Source: Roseateles puraquae (GTDB taxonomy: Bacteria; Pseudomonadota; Gammaproteobacteria; Burkholderiales; Burkholderiaceae_C). Taken from it: a DNA stretch of 64,000 bases. Positions 12,077 to 20,592 of the stretch are shown here, piece by piece; the first letter of the stretch is position 1, and each line of letters opens with the position of its first letter. The notes under the pieces are model-generated. The model saw only the letters and a program-made list of their open reading frames with translations, had not been told where the DNA came from and searched no databases. The DNA lies in assembly GCF_002205845.1 (NCBI RefSeq), contig NZ_NISI01000002.1, positions 248,001 to 312,000 of the forward strand, written 5' to 3'. A program made the position numbers and the translations under genes.

Positions 12077-12730
12077 TCAGCCCCCGGCGATCAACAGCTC
12101 GCGCGAGCGCACGTGCAGCAGCCGCACGAGACGCCACACCCGTCGTTCGATCTCGGCGGTGTCCAGCTTCCACAGCGTGGCGATCTCAGGCAGCAGCAGG
12201 CCTTGTGCCAGCAGGGTCAGCAGATGCCGGCTGGCCTGCTCGATCTGTCGACCGGCCGGGCTGGCGTCCAGCGGTGCGGCGGGTTGGCGGGCGGTGACCA
12301 GCGGGCTGCGCTCGATGCCAAAGGCCGCCAGCGCCTGGCGGGCCAGTTGGGGGCTGAGCATGGAGCGGCGGTCATGCAGCCGCGTGAGCGCCTCCACCAG
12401 GGCGCGGGTGTTGCCGTCGTCGACGTGATAGGCGTTGGCGCCGGCGCTCAGGGCGGCGAACAGCTGCAGGTCGTCCGCCGTGGGCGTGAGCAGCAGCAGT
12501 TGCGGGCGCACTGGCAGCCGACCGAGCTCGTGGGCCACGCGCATGGCGTGGGCATCCACCAGGCGCAGGTCGCTGGCGACGATGTCGGGCGCCAGCGCGG
12601 CGATCTCGGTCAGCGCATCGCCCAGCACATGGCTGCTGCCGGCCAACTCGACCCCCTTGGCCTGCAGCAGCTGGGAGCGGGTGCGCTGGAGGGTGGCCTC
12701 GTTGAGACGGAGCAGGTAGACGGTGGGCAT
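12077..12730 (-). CDS. Response-regulator-like protein with degenerate receiver and HTH-like C-terminus
   Basis: A 217-residue protein shaped like a NarL/LuxR response regulator. A receiver-like domain spans about 1-120 and a helical C-terminal segment about 165-210 (LAQGLLLPEIATLWKLDTAE) resembles a LuxR helix-turn-helix. The expected phosphoacceptor position holds Asp54 (IVASDLRL). The N-terminal acidic pair that binds magnesium is replaced by LLRLNEA, and the KP motif lysine is missing (YHVDDGN). Conventional phosphorylation is therefore doubtful. No sensor kinase is adjacent. The downstream gene, 12845, lies on the same strand, but it is upstream in transcription and separated by 114 bp. 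Confidence 0.7.
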   Translation of the reverse strand: MPTVYLLRLNEATLQRTRSQLLQAKGVELAGSSHVLGDALTEIAALAPDIVASDLRLVDAHAMRVAHELGRLPVRPQLLLLTPTADDLQLFAALSAGANAYHVDDGNTRALVEALTRLHDRRSMLSPQLARQALAAFGIERSPLVTARQPAAPLDASPAGRQIEQASRHLLTLLAQGLLLPEIATLWKLDTAEIERRVWRLVRLLHVRSRELLIAGG

Positions 12731-12844
12731 GACGGTGCTTGGGAACGGGGCGCATTGTGCGCGTTCCGCCCCTTTTCCCCCTAACTTGAAGCCGTCTTCC
12801 CCCGCACCCGAGCGGTCTGCCGAGCCCCCGCATCCGGGTGGGCG

Positions 12845-14497
12845 TCAGTGTGTCCGTTCGATGGGGCCCTGGGGGGCGAAGCTGTGCGCGCTGGCCAGGG
12901 GCCAGTAGATGCGGAAGGTGTTGTGCGGCACCTCGCCCCGCAGCACGGCGCCGGGCTCCACGAAGGGCAGCAGATTGGCCAGCAGCCTCACCTCGTGCTT
13001 GTCCATGCGATGCACGATGTGCTGGGCCGTGATCTCCTGCGGATGGCACAGCCCGGCGGCTTCCACCAGTTCCTTCAGCGCCTTCAGCGTGTTCTGGTGG
13101 AAGTTGGCCACCCGCTGGGCCTTGTCGGGCACGAACAGCGCCCGCTGGCGCACCGGGTCCTGGGTGGTGACGCCGGTCGGGCAATGGCCGGTGTGGCAGG
13201 CCTGGGCCTGGATGCAGCCCAGCGCGAACATGAAGCCGCGGGCCGAGTTGCACCAGTCCGCACCCAGGGCCATCAGCCGCACGATGTCGAAGGCGGTCGT
13301 GACCTTGCCGGCGCAGCCGATCTTGATCTGGTCGCGCAGGTTCAGCCCGATCAGCGTGTTGTGCACCAGCAGCAGGCCCTCCTGCAGCGGCGCGCCGACA
13401 TAGTTGGTGAACTCCAGCGGCGCCGCCCCGGTGCCGCCCTCGGCGCCGTCCACGACGATGAAGTCGGGCGTGATGCCGGTCTCCAGCATCGCCTTGCACA
13501 ACGCGAACCACTCCCAGGGGTGCCCGATGCAGAGCTTGAAACCGGTGGGCTTGCCGCCCGACAGGGTGCGCAGCCGGTCGATGAACTGCATCATCTCGAC
13601 CGGTGTGGAGAAGGCGCTGTGGCGCGCCGGCGAGATGCAGTCCTGGCCCACGGGCACGCCCCGGGCGGCCGCAATCTCCTCCGTCACCTTCGGGCCGGGC
13701 AGCACGCCGCCGTGGCCCGGCTTGGCGCCCTGGCTGAGCTTGAGCTCGATCATCTTCACCTGCGGGTCGCGGGCGTTGGCCTCGAACTTCTCGGCGCTGA
13801 AGCTGCCGTCGTCGTTGCGGCAGCCGAAATAACCCGAGCCAATCTCCCAGATCAGGTCGCCGCCATGCACGCGGTGGTGCACGCTGATCGAGCCCTCGCC
13901 GGTGTCGTGCGCGAAGCCGCCCGTCTTGGCGCCCTTGTTCAGCGCCAGGATGGCGTTGGCGCTGAGCGCGCCGAAGCTCATGGCCGAGATGTTGAAGACG
14001 CTGGCCGAGTAGGGCTGCGCGCGGCCGGCGCCGATGGTGATGCGGAAGTCGTGGCTCGTGAGATGAGTCGGCGCCAGGGAATGGTTGATCCACTCGTAGC
14101 CCCGCGCGCTGGTGTCGAGCTGCGTGCCGAAGGGGCGCTGGTCGGGCTCGCCCTTGGCGCGTTGGTAGACGATGGAGCGCTGGGCGCGCGAGAAGGGCGC
14201 GGCGTCGGTGTCGCCCTCGACGAAGTACTGGCGGATCTCCGGCCGGATGAACTCCAGCAAAAAGCGCAGGTGCCCGATGACGGGGTAGTTGCGCAGGATG
14301 GCGTGGCGCTCCTGGCGCACGTCGCGCAGGCCCAGCAGCGACAGCGCCAGGAACACCAGCACCAACACCCCGCCGGTCAGTCCAGCCGTCCAGGTGAGGG
14401 CGAAGAACAGCGCCAGTGCGCCGCACAGCAGCCAGGTGAGATAGCGCAGCGGGAAATGCTGGTTGATCCGTGTGGTCCACCGGGGCCAGGCGAGCAT
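12845..14497 (-). CDS. Membrane-anchored FMN-binding glutamate synthase family protein
   Basis: A 550-residue protein with two N-terminal transmembrane segments (about 19-35 and 42-57), then the FMN-binding catalytic core of glutamate synthase. Visible landmarks are NISAMSFGALSANAI (169-183), HGGDLIWEIGSGYFG, GAEGGTGAAP, and a [3Fe-4S] ligand set Cys428-x5-Cys434-x4-Cys439 identical in spacing to glutamate synthase large subunit. The amidotransferase domain and the GltD partner are absent, so it is not a complete GOGAT. The ATG at 14497 follows a good AGAGGA site. Its physiological reaction is unknown; the family is widespread in proteobacteria. Confidence 0.88.
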   Translation of the reverse strand: MLAWPRWTTRINQHFPLRYLTWLLCGALALFFALTWTAGLTGGVLVLVFLALSLLGLRDVRQERHAILRNYPVIGHLRFLLEFIRPEIRQYFVEGDTDAAPFSRAQRSIVYQRAKGEPDQRPFGTQLDTSARGYEWINHSLAPTHLTSHDFRITIGAGRAQPYSASVFNISAMSFGALSANAILALNKGAKTGGFAHDTGEGSISVHHRVHGGDLIWEIGSGYFGCRNDDGSFSAEKFEANARDPQVKMIELKLSQGAKPGHGGVLPGPKVTEEIAAARGVPVGQDCISPARHSAFSTPVEMMQFIDRLRTLSGGKPTGFKLCIGHPWEWFALCKAMLETGITPDFIVVDGAEGGTGAAPLEFTNYVGAPLQEGLLLVHNTLIGLNLRDQIKIGCAGKVTTAFDIVRLMALGADWCNSARGFMFALGCIQAQACHTGHCPTGVTTQDPVRQRALFVPDKAQRVANFHQNTLKALKELVEAAGLCHPQEITAQHIVHRMDKHEVRLLANLLPFVEPGAVLRGEVPHNTFRIYWPLASAHSFAPQGPIERTH

Positions 14498-14581
14498 GGG
14501 GCGTCCTCTTGGTCGTGACGACCGGATGCTAAGCCCGATGCCTTCACAATGACCGCCACTCCTTCTCGAGGTCATTGCTCC

Positions 14582-16468
14582 ATGAAGTCTTTGTTCTCCG
14601 GTATCGGCTGGCTGTTCTCCAAGGCCTGGTGGCTGCTCGACGGCACCCGTCGTGCGCTGATGAACCTGATCGTGCTGCTGCTGATCATCATCGTCGTGAC
14701 GGCCATCGTCACGCGCGGCCCCAAGCCGCTGGCCGACAAGACGACCCTCGTGCTCAAGCTCGACGGCAACCTGGTCGAGCAGTTCTCCGGCAGCCCGCGC
14801 GAGCAACTGATGGCCCAGGCCCAGGGCCGCGGGGTGCCCAAGCAGACCCGCCTGCGGGATGTGCTCGCGGCGCTGGACCAGGCCGCGCGCGATGACAAGA
14901 TCAGCGCCGTGCTGCTGGATGTCGAGAACTTCGACGCCGCCGGCCTGGCCGGCCTGCACGAGGTGAGCGCGGCCCTGCAGCGCTTCAAGAAGAGCGGCAA
15001 GCCGGTGCTCGCCTATGCCGACAGCTACAGCCAGCGGGGCTACTTCCTCGCGGCCCAGGCCAACGAGGTGTACCTGCACCCGATGGGCCTGGTGATGCTG
15101 GAAGGTTTCGGCCGTTGGCGCACTTACTACAAGGACGCCCTGGACCGCCTGGGCGTGACCGCCCACGTGGCCAAGGTGGGCACGTACAAGAGCTTTGCCG
15201 AGCCCTACACCGCCACCGGCCCGAGCCCCGCCACGATGGAGGCCGAAGGCCTGGTCTATGGCGAGCTGTGGAGCGGCTTCACGCAGGCTGTGGAGGCCGC
15301 GCGCAAGCTGGAGGCCGGCAGCATCGGCCGCGACATCGACCAGATCCCGCAGCTGCTGGCTGCCGCCAAGGGCGATGCCGCCCAGATGGCCGTGCAGACC
15401 AAGCTCGTCGATGGCCTGAAGACGCGCGACCAGATGCGTGAGCTGCTCATCGCCAAGGGCGCCAAGGACGAAGAGAACAAGACTTTCCGCCAGGTGTCGC
15501 TCGGCCAGTACCTCGCCTACGTCAAGAACCCCGGCGCGCCCAACAAGCTGCAGCCGGGGGTGGGCGTGGTTGTGGCCGAGGGCGAGATCATCGACGGCGA
15601 GGCTGGCCCGGGTCGCATTGGCGGCGACTCCACTGCCCGCCTCATCCGCAAGGCGCGCGAGGACGAAGGCATCAAGGCCGTCGTGCTGCGTGTGAATTCG
15701 CCGGGCGGCAGCGCCTTCGCCTCCGAAATCGTGCGCCGCGAGCTGGAACTGACCCGTGCCGCGGGCAAGTCGGTCGTGGTGTCGATGGGTGACGTGGCGG
15801 CCTCCGGCGGCTACTGGATCTCCATGGCCAGCGATGCCGTCATCGCCGATGCCGGCACCATCACTGGCAGCATCGGCGTGTTCGGCATCCTGCCGACGGC
15901 CGAAAAGCTGATGGACAAGCTGTCCCTGCACACCGGGGGCGTCACCACCACCTGGCTGGCCGGCGCCGGTGACCCGCGCCGGCCGATGGACCCGCGCTAC
16001 CTGGCAGCGGTGCAGTCCAGCGTGGAGAACATCTACAGCCGCTTCACGAGCCTGGCGGCGCAGGCCCGCAAGAGCACGCCGGAGAAGATCGACACCGTCG
16101 CCCAGGGCCGCATCTGGACGGGCGCCCAGGCCAAGGAACGCGGCTTGGTGGACCGCCTCGGCAGCTTCGACGATGCGGTGCAGGCGGCGGCGCAGCTGGC
16201 CAAGCTCGAGGTCAAGGACGGCGAGAAGCCGCGCCTGGCCTATGTGGAGCGTGACCTGAGCCGCAGCGAGCAGCTGATCGCCTCGCTGACCGACGTGCTG
16301 GCCCCGCCGCTGGCGGTGGCCGTGGGCCAGGCCCTGGGCCTGGGCCTGGATGCGCTGCCGGCACCGGTCGTGGAGGAGATGGCCGCGCTCAAGGACCTCA
16401 CCCGCATCGCCACCCGCGGCCAGTGGGACCGTGCGGCCGCGGTGCATTGCCTGTGCGGCGTGCCCTGA
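14582..16468 (+). CDS. sppA: Signal peptide peptidase SppA, long (67 kDa) type
   Basis: A 628-residue S49 serine peptidase that degrades leftover signal peptides at the inner membrane. It has one N-terminal transmembrane segment (about 24-42, rich in Leu/Ile/Val) and two tandem S49 domains. The family's split catalytic dyad is visible: Lys203 ([13 protein letters not shown]) in the first domain and Ser408 ([10 protein letters not shown]) in the second, close to Lys209/Ser409 of E. coli SppA. I chose the ATG at 14582 because CGAGG precedes it. An in-frame ATG at 14549 would add 11 residues. It is divergent from the FMN protein. Confidence 0.93.
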   Translation: MKSLFSGIGWLFSKAWWLLDGTRRALMNLIVLLLIIIVVTAIVTRGPKPLADKTTLVLKLDGNLVEQFSGSPREQLMAQAQGRGVPKQTRLRDVLAALDQAARDDKISAVLLDVENFDAAGLAGLHEVSAALQRFKKSGKPVLAYADSYSQRGYFLAAQANEVYLHPMGLVMLEGFGRWRTYYKDALDRLGVTAHVAKVGTYKSFAEPYTATGPSPATMEAEGLVYGELWSGFTQAVEAARKLEAGSIGRDIDQIPQLLAAAKGDAAQMAVQTKLVDGLKTRDQMRELLIAKGAKDEENKTFRQVSLGQYLAYVKNPGAPNKLQPGVGVVVAEGEIIDGEAGPGRIGGDSTARLIRKAREDEGIKAVVLRVNSPGGSAFASEIVRRELELTRAAGKSVVVSMGDVAASGGYWISMASDAVIADAGTITGSIGVFGILPTAEKLMDKLSLHTGGVTTTWLAGAGDPRRPMDPRYLAAVQSSVENIYSRFTSLAAQARKSTPEKIDTVAQGRIWTGAQAKERGLVDRLGSFDDAVQAAAQLAKLEVKDGEKPRLAYVERDLSRSEQLIASLTDVLAPPLAVAVGQALGLGLDALPAPVVEEMAALKDLTRIATRGQWDRAAAVHCLCGVP

Positions 16469-16693
16469 CGCTGGCGCGGGTGCCTGGTCGCAAAAACCGG
16501 TAGCAATCCTCGTTTCCTGCCCCTGCGCCCTCTGGCGCGTGGGGGCCCTTGATCCCGATCATGGCCGCTCAACACACGACGCGGCCAAGATGCGCCGTGC
16601 ATCAGCCGCAGGTCGGCTGGCGCTTGCCATCACGGATCGAATCATTAGCATGCAGCCGGGCCCGTCGTCGCGCCTGCGCATGGAGGAAAGAGC

Positions 16694-18265
16694 ATGAATA
16701 TCGCCACCTGGATGCGAAGCTTCACCATCCGAACCCGCATGCACGGGGCCATTGCGATGGTGCTGGCGATGTTTGCCGCCATCGGCCTGACCGGCCTGGC
16801 CGGCGGCAAGCGGCTCGCATCGCTGAACGAAGATTTCATGCACCACTCCGTGAAGGAGGTCGGGCATGTGTCGTCCATCCGCCAGGCGCTGGCGGATGTG
16901 CGTCTGGCCGAGAAGGACATGGTCATCGCCTACGAGGTGCCCGAGAAGATCCGCCAGGACCGCCAGCGCTGGGATGCGGCGGCCGACCGGCTCGTGGTGT
17001 CGCTCAAGGGCCTGCTCGAAGGCGAGGAAGACGAGGACAACCCGCTCGCCCGCGAATCCATCCAGCTGCTGGCCGACTACCGTCAGTCGGCCGACCCGGT
17101 GCTCAAGCAGATCGAGGCCGGCAGCTACGACAACGCCCGCGTGGCCGACCGCATGCTCGCCCGCCCCAAGGCCAGCATGGCCGAGATCGAGAAGCGGGTG
17201 GAGAAGATCGCCGGCATCATCAATGACGAGGTGGTGAAGACCCAGGGCGAGTTCGACGACGAGATGCGGCTGATCGCCTACCAGTCCCTGGCGGTCCTCG
17301 CCCTGATCATGGTGCTGGTCGTGCCGCTGACGCTGATCAACTCCAACACCATCATCAGCCCGATGCGCTATGCCTGCTCGGTGGCGCGGGCAATTGCCGG
17401 GGGCGACCTGAACTGCGCCATCCGCGTCGTCGGCCGTGATGAGGCGTCCGAGCTGCTGCAGGCGCTGGACGCGATGCAGAGCAGCCTGCGCAACCTCGTG
17501 GGGCAGGTGAAGGCGTCCACGGAAAGCATCGAGGGCGCCAGCAACGAAGTGGCCTCGGGCAACCTCGACCTCAGCCATCGCACCGAGGAGGCGGCCTCCA
17601 ACCTGCAGCAGACGACGGCCTCGATGGAAGACCTGACCGCCGGCGTGCAGCACGGCGCCGAGGCGGCGCTCAACGCCAAGGAGCTGGCCCTGGGCGCCGC
17701 CGAGGTGGCGCGCCGCGGCGGCGAGGAGGTGGCCCAGGTCGTGACCACGATGGACGAGATCAACGCCAGCTCCAAGCGCATCGGCGACATCCTCGGGCTG
17801 ATCGACAGCATCGCTTTCCAGACCAACATCCTGGCCCTGAATGCCGCTGTCGAAGCGGCCCGTGCTGGTGAGCAGGGGCGCGGCTTTGCCGTGGTGGCCG
17901 GCGAGGTGCGGGCTCTGGCCCAACGCTCGGCAGGCGCGGCGCGCGAGATCAAGACCCTGATCGAGGCCAGCGTGGCGCGCACCGACGAAGGCGCGCGGCT
18001 GGTGCAGCATGCGGGGCACACGATGCAGGAGATCGTGAATGCCGTGCAGCGGGTCAGCGACATGATCGGCGAGGTGGCAGCCGGCGCGGCCGACCAGAGC
18101 GCGCGCATCCAGGAGGTCAACGGCTCGGTCAGCAAGCTCGACCACATGACGCAGCAGAACGCCGCCTTGGTGGAGCAGTCGGCCGCCGCCGCGGAGAGCC
18201 TGCGCGAGCAGTCACAGCTGCTGTCGGGTGCGGTGGCGCAGTTCCGCCTGGAGGCGCAGCCCTGA
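16694..18265 (+). CDS. Methyl-accepting chemotaxis protein (Tar/Tsr-like topology)
   Basis: A 523-residue chemoreceptor. The first transmembrane helix is at about 18-40 and is followed by a roughly 150-residue periplasmic four-helix-type sensor. The second transmembrane helix (about 193-214) leads to a HAMP domain and a cytoplasmic coiled coil. The hairpin tip that contacts CheA/CheW reads SIAFQTNILALNAAVEAARA, and methylation helices flank it. No C-terminal pentapeptide for CheR is present. A strong GGAGGAAAG site precedes the ATG. No other chemotaxis gene is in the window. The ligand is unknown. Confidence 0.93.
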   Translation: MNIATWMRSFTIRTRMHGAIAMVLAMFAAIGLTGLAGGKRLASLNEDFMHHSVKEVGHVSSIRQALADVRLAEKDMVIAYEVPEKIRQDRQRWDAAADRLVVSLKGLLEGEEDEDNPLARESIQLLADYRQSADPVLKQIEAGSYDNARVADRMLARPKASMAEIEKRVEKIAGIINDEVVKTQGEFDDEMRLIAYQSLAVLALIMVLVVPLTLINSNTIISPMRYACSVARAIAGGDLNCAIRVVGRDEASELLQALDAMQSSLRNLVGQVKASTESIEGASNEVASGNLDLSHRTEEAASNLQQTTASMEDLTAGVQHGAEAALNAKELALGAAEVARRGGEEVAQVVTTMDEINASSKRIGDILGLIDSIAFQTNILALNAAVEAARAGEQGRGFAVVAGEVRALAQRSAGAAREIKTLIEASVARTDEGARLVQHAGHTMQEIVNAVQRVSDMIGEVAAGAADQSARIQEVNGSVSKLDHMTQQNAALVEQSAAAAESLREQSQLLSGAVAQFRLEAQP

Positions 18266-18302
18266 CGGGCCTGGCGCGGCGGCGCGCATAGAATCCCGCC
18301 AC

Positions 18303-18358
18303 AGCGCCGATTTGTTCCGGATTGCGGGCGCTCTACAAATGCCGCTAAACAGGACTCC
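18303..18358 (+). promoter_or_regulatory. SAM-II-type riboswitch upstream of metX
   Basis: The sequence follows the SAM-II pseudoknot consensus closely. The P1 strands AGCGCC (18303-18308) and GGCGCT (18327-18332) flank GATTTGTTCC and ATTGC. The conserved 3' part reads ACAAATGCCGCTAAACAGG, compared with the classical AUAAAUGNNGCUAAA.AGG. TCC (18316-18318) can pair with GGA (18352-18354) to form the second helix of the pseudoknot. It lies 54 bp before the start of metX, the gene class this riboswitch normally controls. SAM binding should turn the operon off. I recognised it by eye; a covariance-model search would settle it. Confidence 0.85.
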
Positions 18359-18363
18359 GAAAC

Positions 18364-18401
18364 CCGGCGTCCGCAACAGTGGCCGCCGGTTTTTCTTTTT
18401 T
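18364..18401 (+). terminator. Intrinsic terminator between SAM-II riboswitch and metX
   Basis: CCGGCG (18364-18369) pairs with CGCCGG (18384-18389). It is followed at once by an eleven-T run broken by one C (18390-18401) that ends right at the metX ribosome site GGAG. Its place between aptamer and gene implies transcriptional attenuation. GGAC (18352-18355), part of the aptamer's second helix, is complementary to GTCC (18369-18372), which overlaps the terminator stem. This is a possible, weak antiterminator. Confidence 0.8.
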
Positions 18402-18411
18402 GGAGTGGCCC

Positions 18412-19584
18412 ATGACAGGCCGTAGCGTCGGCGACGTGTCGCCGCAGAGTTTTCACTTCGACGAGCCGCTGCCGCTGCGCAGCGGCGCGAGCTTCGGCCC
18501 CTACGACCTGATGGTCGAGACCTACGGCCAGCTCAATGCCGATCGCAGCAACGCCGTGCTGGTGTGCCATGCGCTCAATGCCAGCCACCACGTGGCGGGC
18601 ACCTACGCCGGCCAGGCGAAGAGCGAAGGCTGGTGGGACAACCTGATCGGCCCAGGCAAGCCGCTGGACACCGACCGCTTCTTCGTCATCGGCGTCAACA
18701 ACCTGGGCTCCTGCTTCGGCTCGACCGGCCCGATGCACGTCAACCCCGCGACGGGCCGTGCCTGGGGCGCCGACTTCCCCGTCGTCACCGTGCAGGACTG
18801 GGTGGATGCCCAGGCCCGCGTGGTCGAGCGCTTCGGCATCCTGAAGCTGGCCGCCGTGCTGGGCGGCTCGCTCGGGGGCATGCAGGCCCTGGACTGGGCG
18901 CTGCGCTACCCGGAGCGGCTGGCGCACTGCATCGCGATCGCGACGGCGCCGAACCTCTCGGCCCAGAACATCGCCTTCAACGAGGTGGCACGCCGAGCCA
19001 TCGTGACCGACCCCGACTTCCACGGCGGTCACTTCTACGCCCACGGCGTGGTGCCCAAGCGCGGCCTGCGGGTGGCGCGCATGATCGGGCACATCACCTA
19101 CCTGAGCGACGACGTCATGGCCGAGAAGTTCGGCCGCGAGCTCAAGACCGGCGCGCTCGGCTACAGCACGCAGGAGATCGAGTTCCAGATCGAGAGCTAT
19201 CTGCGCTACCAGGGCGACAAGTTCAGCGACTACTTCGACGCCAACACCTACCTGCTCATCACCCGGGCGCTCGACTACTTCGACCCCGCGTCCGAACATG
19301 GCGGCGACCTGGCGCGGGCCTTCGCGTCGGCGCGGGCCAAGTTCCTGATTGCGAGCTTCACGACCGACTGGCGCTTCTCGCCGCAGCGCTCGCGGGAGAT
19401 CGTCAAGGCGCTGCTCGACAACCGGTTGGACGTGTCCTATGCCGAGATCGATGCGCCCCACGGCCATGACGCCTTCCTGCTGGACGACCCGCGCTATCAC
19501 GGGGTGCTGCGGGCCTATTTCGAGCGCATCGCCGAGGGGTTGCCGCGGCCGACCGGCTTCACACTGAAGGGGGTGGCGGTATGA
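18412..19584 (+). CDS. metX: Homoserine O-acyltransferase MetX (likely succinyl type)
   Basis: Acylates homoserine in the first committed step of methionine synthesis. It is an alpha/beta-hydrolase fold protein of 390 residues. The triad is Ser153 in GGSLGGMQA, Asp319 in FTTDWRF and His352 in HGHDAF. The ATG at 18412 follows TGGAGTGGCCC; an upstream in-frame codon would run back into the terminator and is rejected. Beta-proteobacterial MetX proteins of this kind paired with MetW are usually annotated as succinyltransferases, but acetyl versus succinyl use is not provable here. It is controlled by the SAM-II element and overlaps metW by 4 bp. Confidence 0.95.
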   Translation: MTGRSVGDVSPQSFHFDEPLPLRSGASFGPYDLMVETYGQLNADRSNAVLVCHALNASHHVAGTYAGQAKSEGWWDNLIGPGKPLDTDRFFVIGVNNLGSCFGSTGPMHVNPATGRAWGADFPVVTVQDWVDAQARVVERFGILKLAAVLGGSLGGMQALDWALRYPERLAHCIAIATAPNLSAQNIAFNEVARRAIVTDPDFHGGHFYAHGVVPKRGLRVARMIGHITYLSDDVMAEKFGRELKTGALGYSTQEIEFQIESYLRYQGDKFSDYFDANTYLLITRALDYFDPASEHGGDLARAFASARAKFLIASFTTDWRFSPQRSREIVKALLDNRLDVSYAEIDAPHGHDAFLLDDPRYHGVLRAYFERIAEGLPRPTGFTLKGVAV

Positions 19585-20156
19585 GCTTCGACCCCGCGAT
19601 CGCGGCCCTCGTGCCGCCCGGCTCCCGCGTGCTCGACCTGGGCTGCGGCACCGGCGAGCTGCTGGAGTACTTGATCAAGCACAAGGGCTGCACGGGCTAT
19701 GGCGTGGAGCTGGACGACGCCAACCTGCTGGCCTGCGTGAAGCGCGGCGTGAACGTCATCCAGCGCAACCTGGAGGAAGGCCTGTCCATCTTCGAGGACC
19801 AGAGCTTTGACGTCGTGCTGCAGCTCGAAACCCTGCAGCATCTGCGCAATGCCGAACAGATGCTCAAGGAGACCGCGCGGGTGGGCAAGATGGGCATCGT
19901 CAGCTTCCCCAACTTCGCCCACTGGCCCAACCGGCTGCAGGTCCTGACCGGCCGCATGCCGGTCACGCGGGCGCTGCCCTACGAGTGGTACGACACGCCC
20001 AACATCCGCGTCGGGACGTTTGCGGATTTCGAGGTGCTCGCGCGCAAGAACCGGCTCAAGATCCTCGACAGCTTCGGGCTGCAGGCGGGCCGCGTGGTGC
20101 GGTCACTGCCGAACCTGATGGCCAGCGTGGCGGTGTTCAAGTTCGAGCGGGAGTGA
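19581..20156 (+). CDS. metW: Methionine biosynthesis protein MetW
   Basis: A 191-residue class I methyltransferase-fold protein needed with MetX for homoserine acylation in many proteobacteria. The SAM-binding motif [12 protein letters not shown] lies at residues 15-26 and the second acidic loop [10 protein letters not shown] follows. The late [15 protein letters not shown] stretch is typical of MetW. Its ATG overlaps the metX stop codon (ATGA), so translation is probably coupled and both genes share the riboswitch control. It may act as an accessory subunit rather than as a methyltransferase. Confidence 0.95.
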   Translation: MSFDPAIAALVPPGSRVLDLGCGTGELLEYLIKHKGCTGYGVELDDANLLACVKRGVNVIQRNLEEGLSIFEDQSFDVVLQLETLQHLRNAEQMLKETARVGKMGIVSFPNFAHWPNRLQVLTGRMPVTRALPYEWYDTPNIRVGTFADFEVLARKNRLKILDSFGLQAGRVVRSLPNLMASVAVFKFERE

Positions 20157-20163
20157 TGGGGGC

Positions 20164-20236
20164 GGCGATGCCAGCGGCATGGCGCCGCTCGCACATCGCC
20201 TGACGGGCCAGCTGAGGGCGGCCCGGCGCTCGGCCC
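20164..20236 (+). repeat. Intergenic repeat element, copy 1
   Basis: A 73-bp segment from GGCGATGCC to CTCGGCCC, just after metW. A second copy lies at 46781-46854 in the same orientation. The two share ACATCGCCTGACGGGCC exactly, and GCGGCCCGGCGCTCGGCCC exactly, with minor changes elsewhere. Inside are short dyads (GATGCC/GGCAT and GGGCC/GGCCC). It resembles a REP-like dispersed element and sits in a convergent gene gap, where it could also serve as a terminator. Confidence 0.7.
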
Positions 20237-20250
20237 GGGGAGGCCGGGAA

Positions 20251-20436
20251 TCAGGCGGCCTTCTTGTGGCCCTTCTTGGCCTTCTTGTGCTTGGCCTTGG
20301 TGGTCTTCTTGCTGGCGGTCTTGACCTTGGCGGCGCTGGTGGCGTGGCTGCCGTGGTGGTGCGGGCTCACGCGGGCTTCGGCGGCCGGGGCGACGAAGGC
20401 GATGGCGAGAGCGGCGGCGGTGAGGAGGGCTTTCAT
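20251..20436 (-). CDS. Small secreted Lys/His/Ala-rich protein, unknown function
   Basis: A 61-residue protein. Residues 1-22 are a clear signal peptide (MKALLTAAALAIAFVAPAAE, likely cut after AEA). The mature part is very basic, with HHHGSH and then repeated Lys-Ala-Lys-Lys units to the end. The start ATG at 20436 follows an excellent AAGGAAG site, and this is why I believe it is expressed. It is monocistronic and converges on metW across the repeat element. The tail recalls histone-H1-like or metal-/nucleic-acid-binding tails, but no function can be assigned. Confidence 0.7.
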   Translation of the reverse strand: MKALLTAAALAIAFVAPAAEARVSPHHHGSHATSAAKVKTASKKTTKAKHKKAKKGHKKAA

Positions 20437-20592
20437 GGGGGCTTCCTTGAACGAATACCGAGAGCGTAGCGGATGCAGCTTGCGCCGGGCGGACAGGCCG
20501 TGGCGTGGGGGCCGAAGCAAGCCCCGCGCGCGCGACCGGCAAGACGGCGGCCTAAACTCTTTGGATGCGCCACAAGCGCACAAGGAGCCGCC

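Noticed and set aside
12372..14480. 702-residue minus-strand ORF overlapping two genes in another frame
   Set aside because: Arg/Ala/Pro-rich shadow with no domain; the true frames are 12845-14497 and 12077-12730.
14498..16447. Large minus-strand ORF antisense to sppA, fused to the glutamate-synthase-like gene
   Set aside because: It is an open-frame shadow caused by high GC. The real start is the ATG at 14497 with an AGAGGA site.
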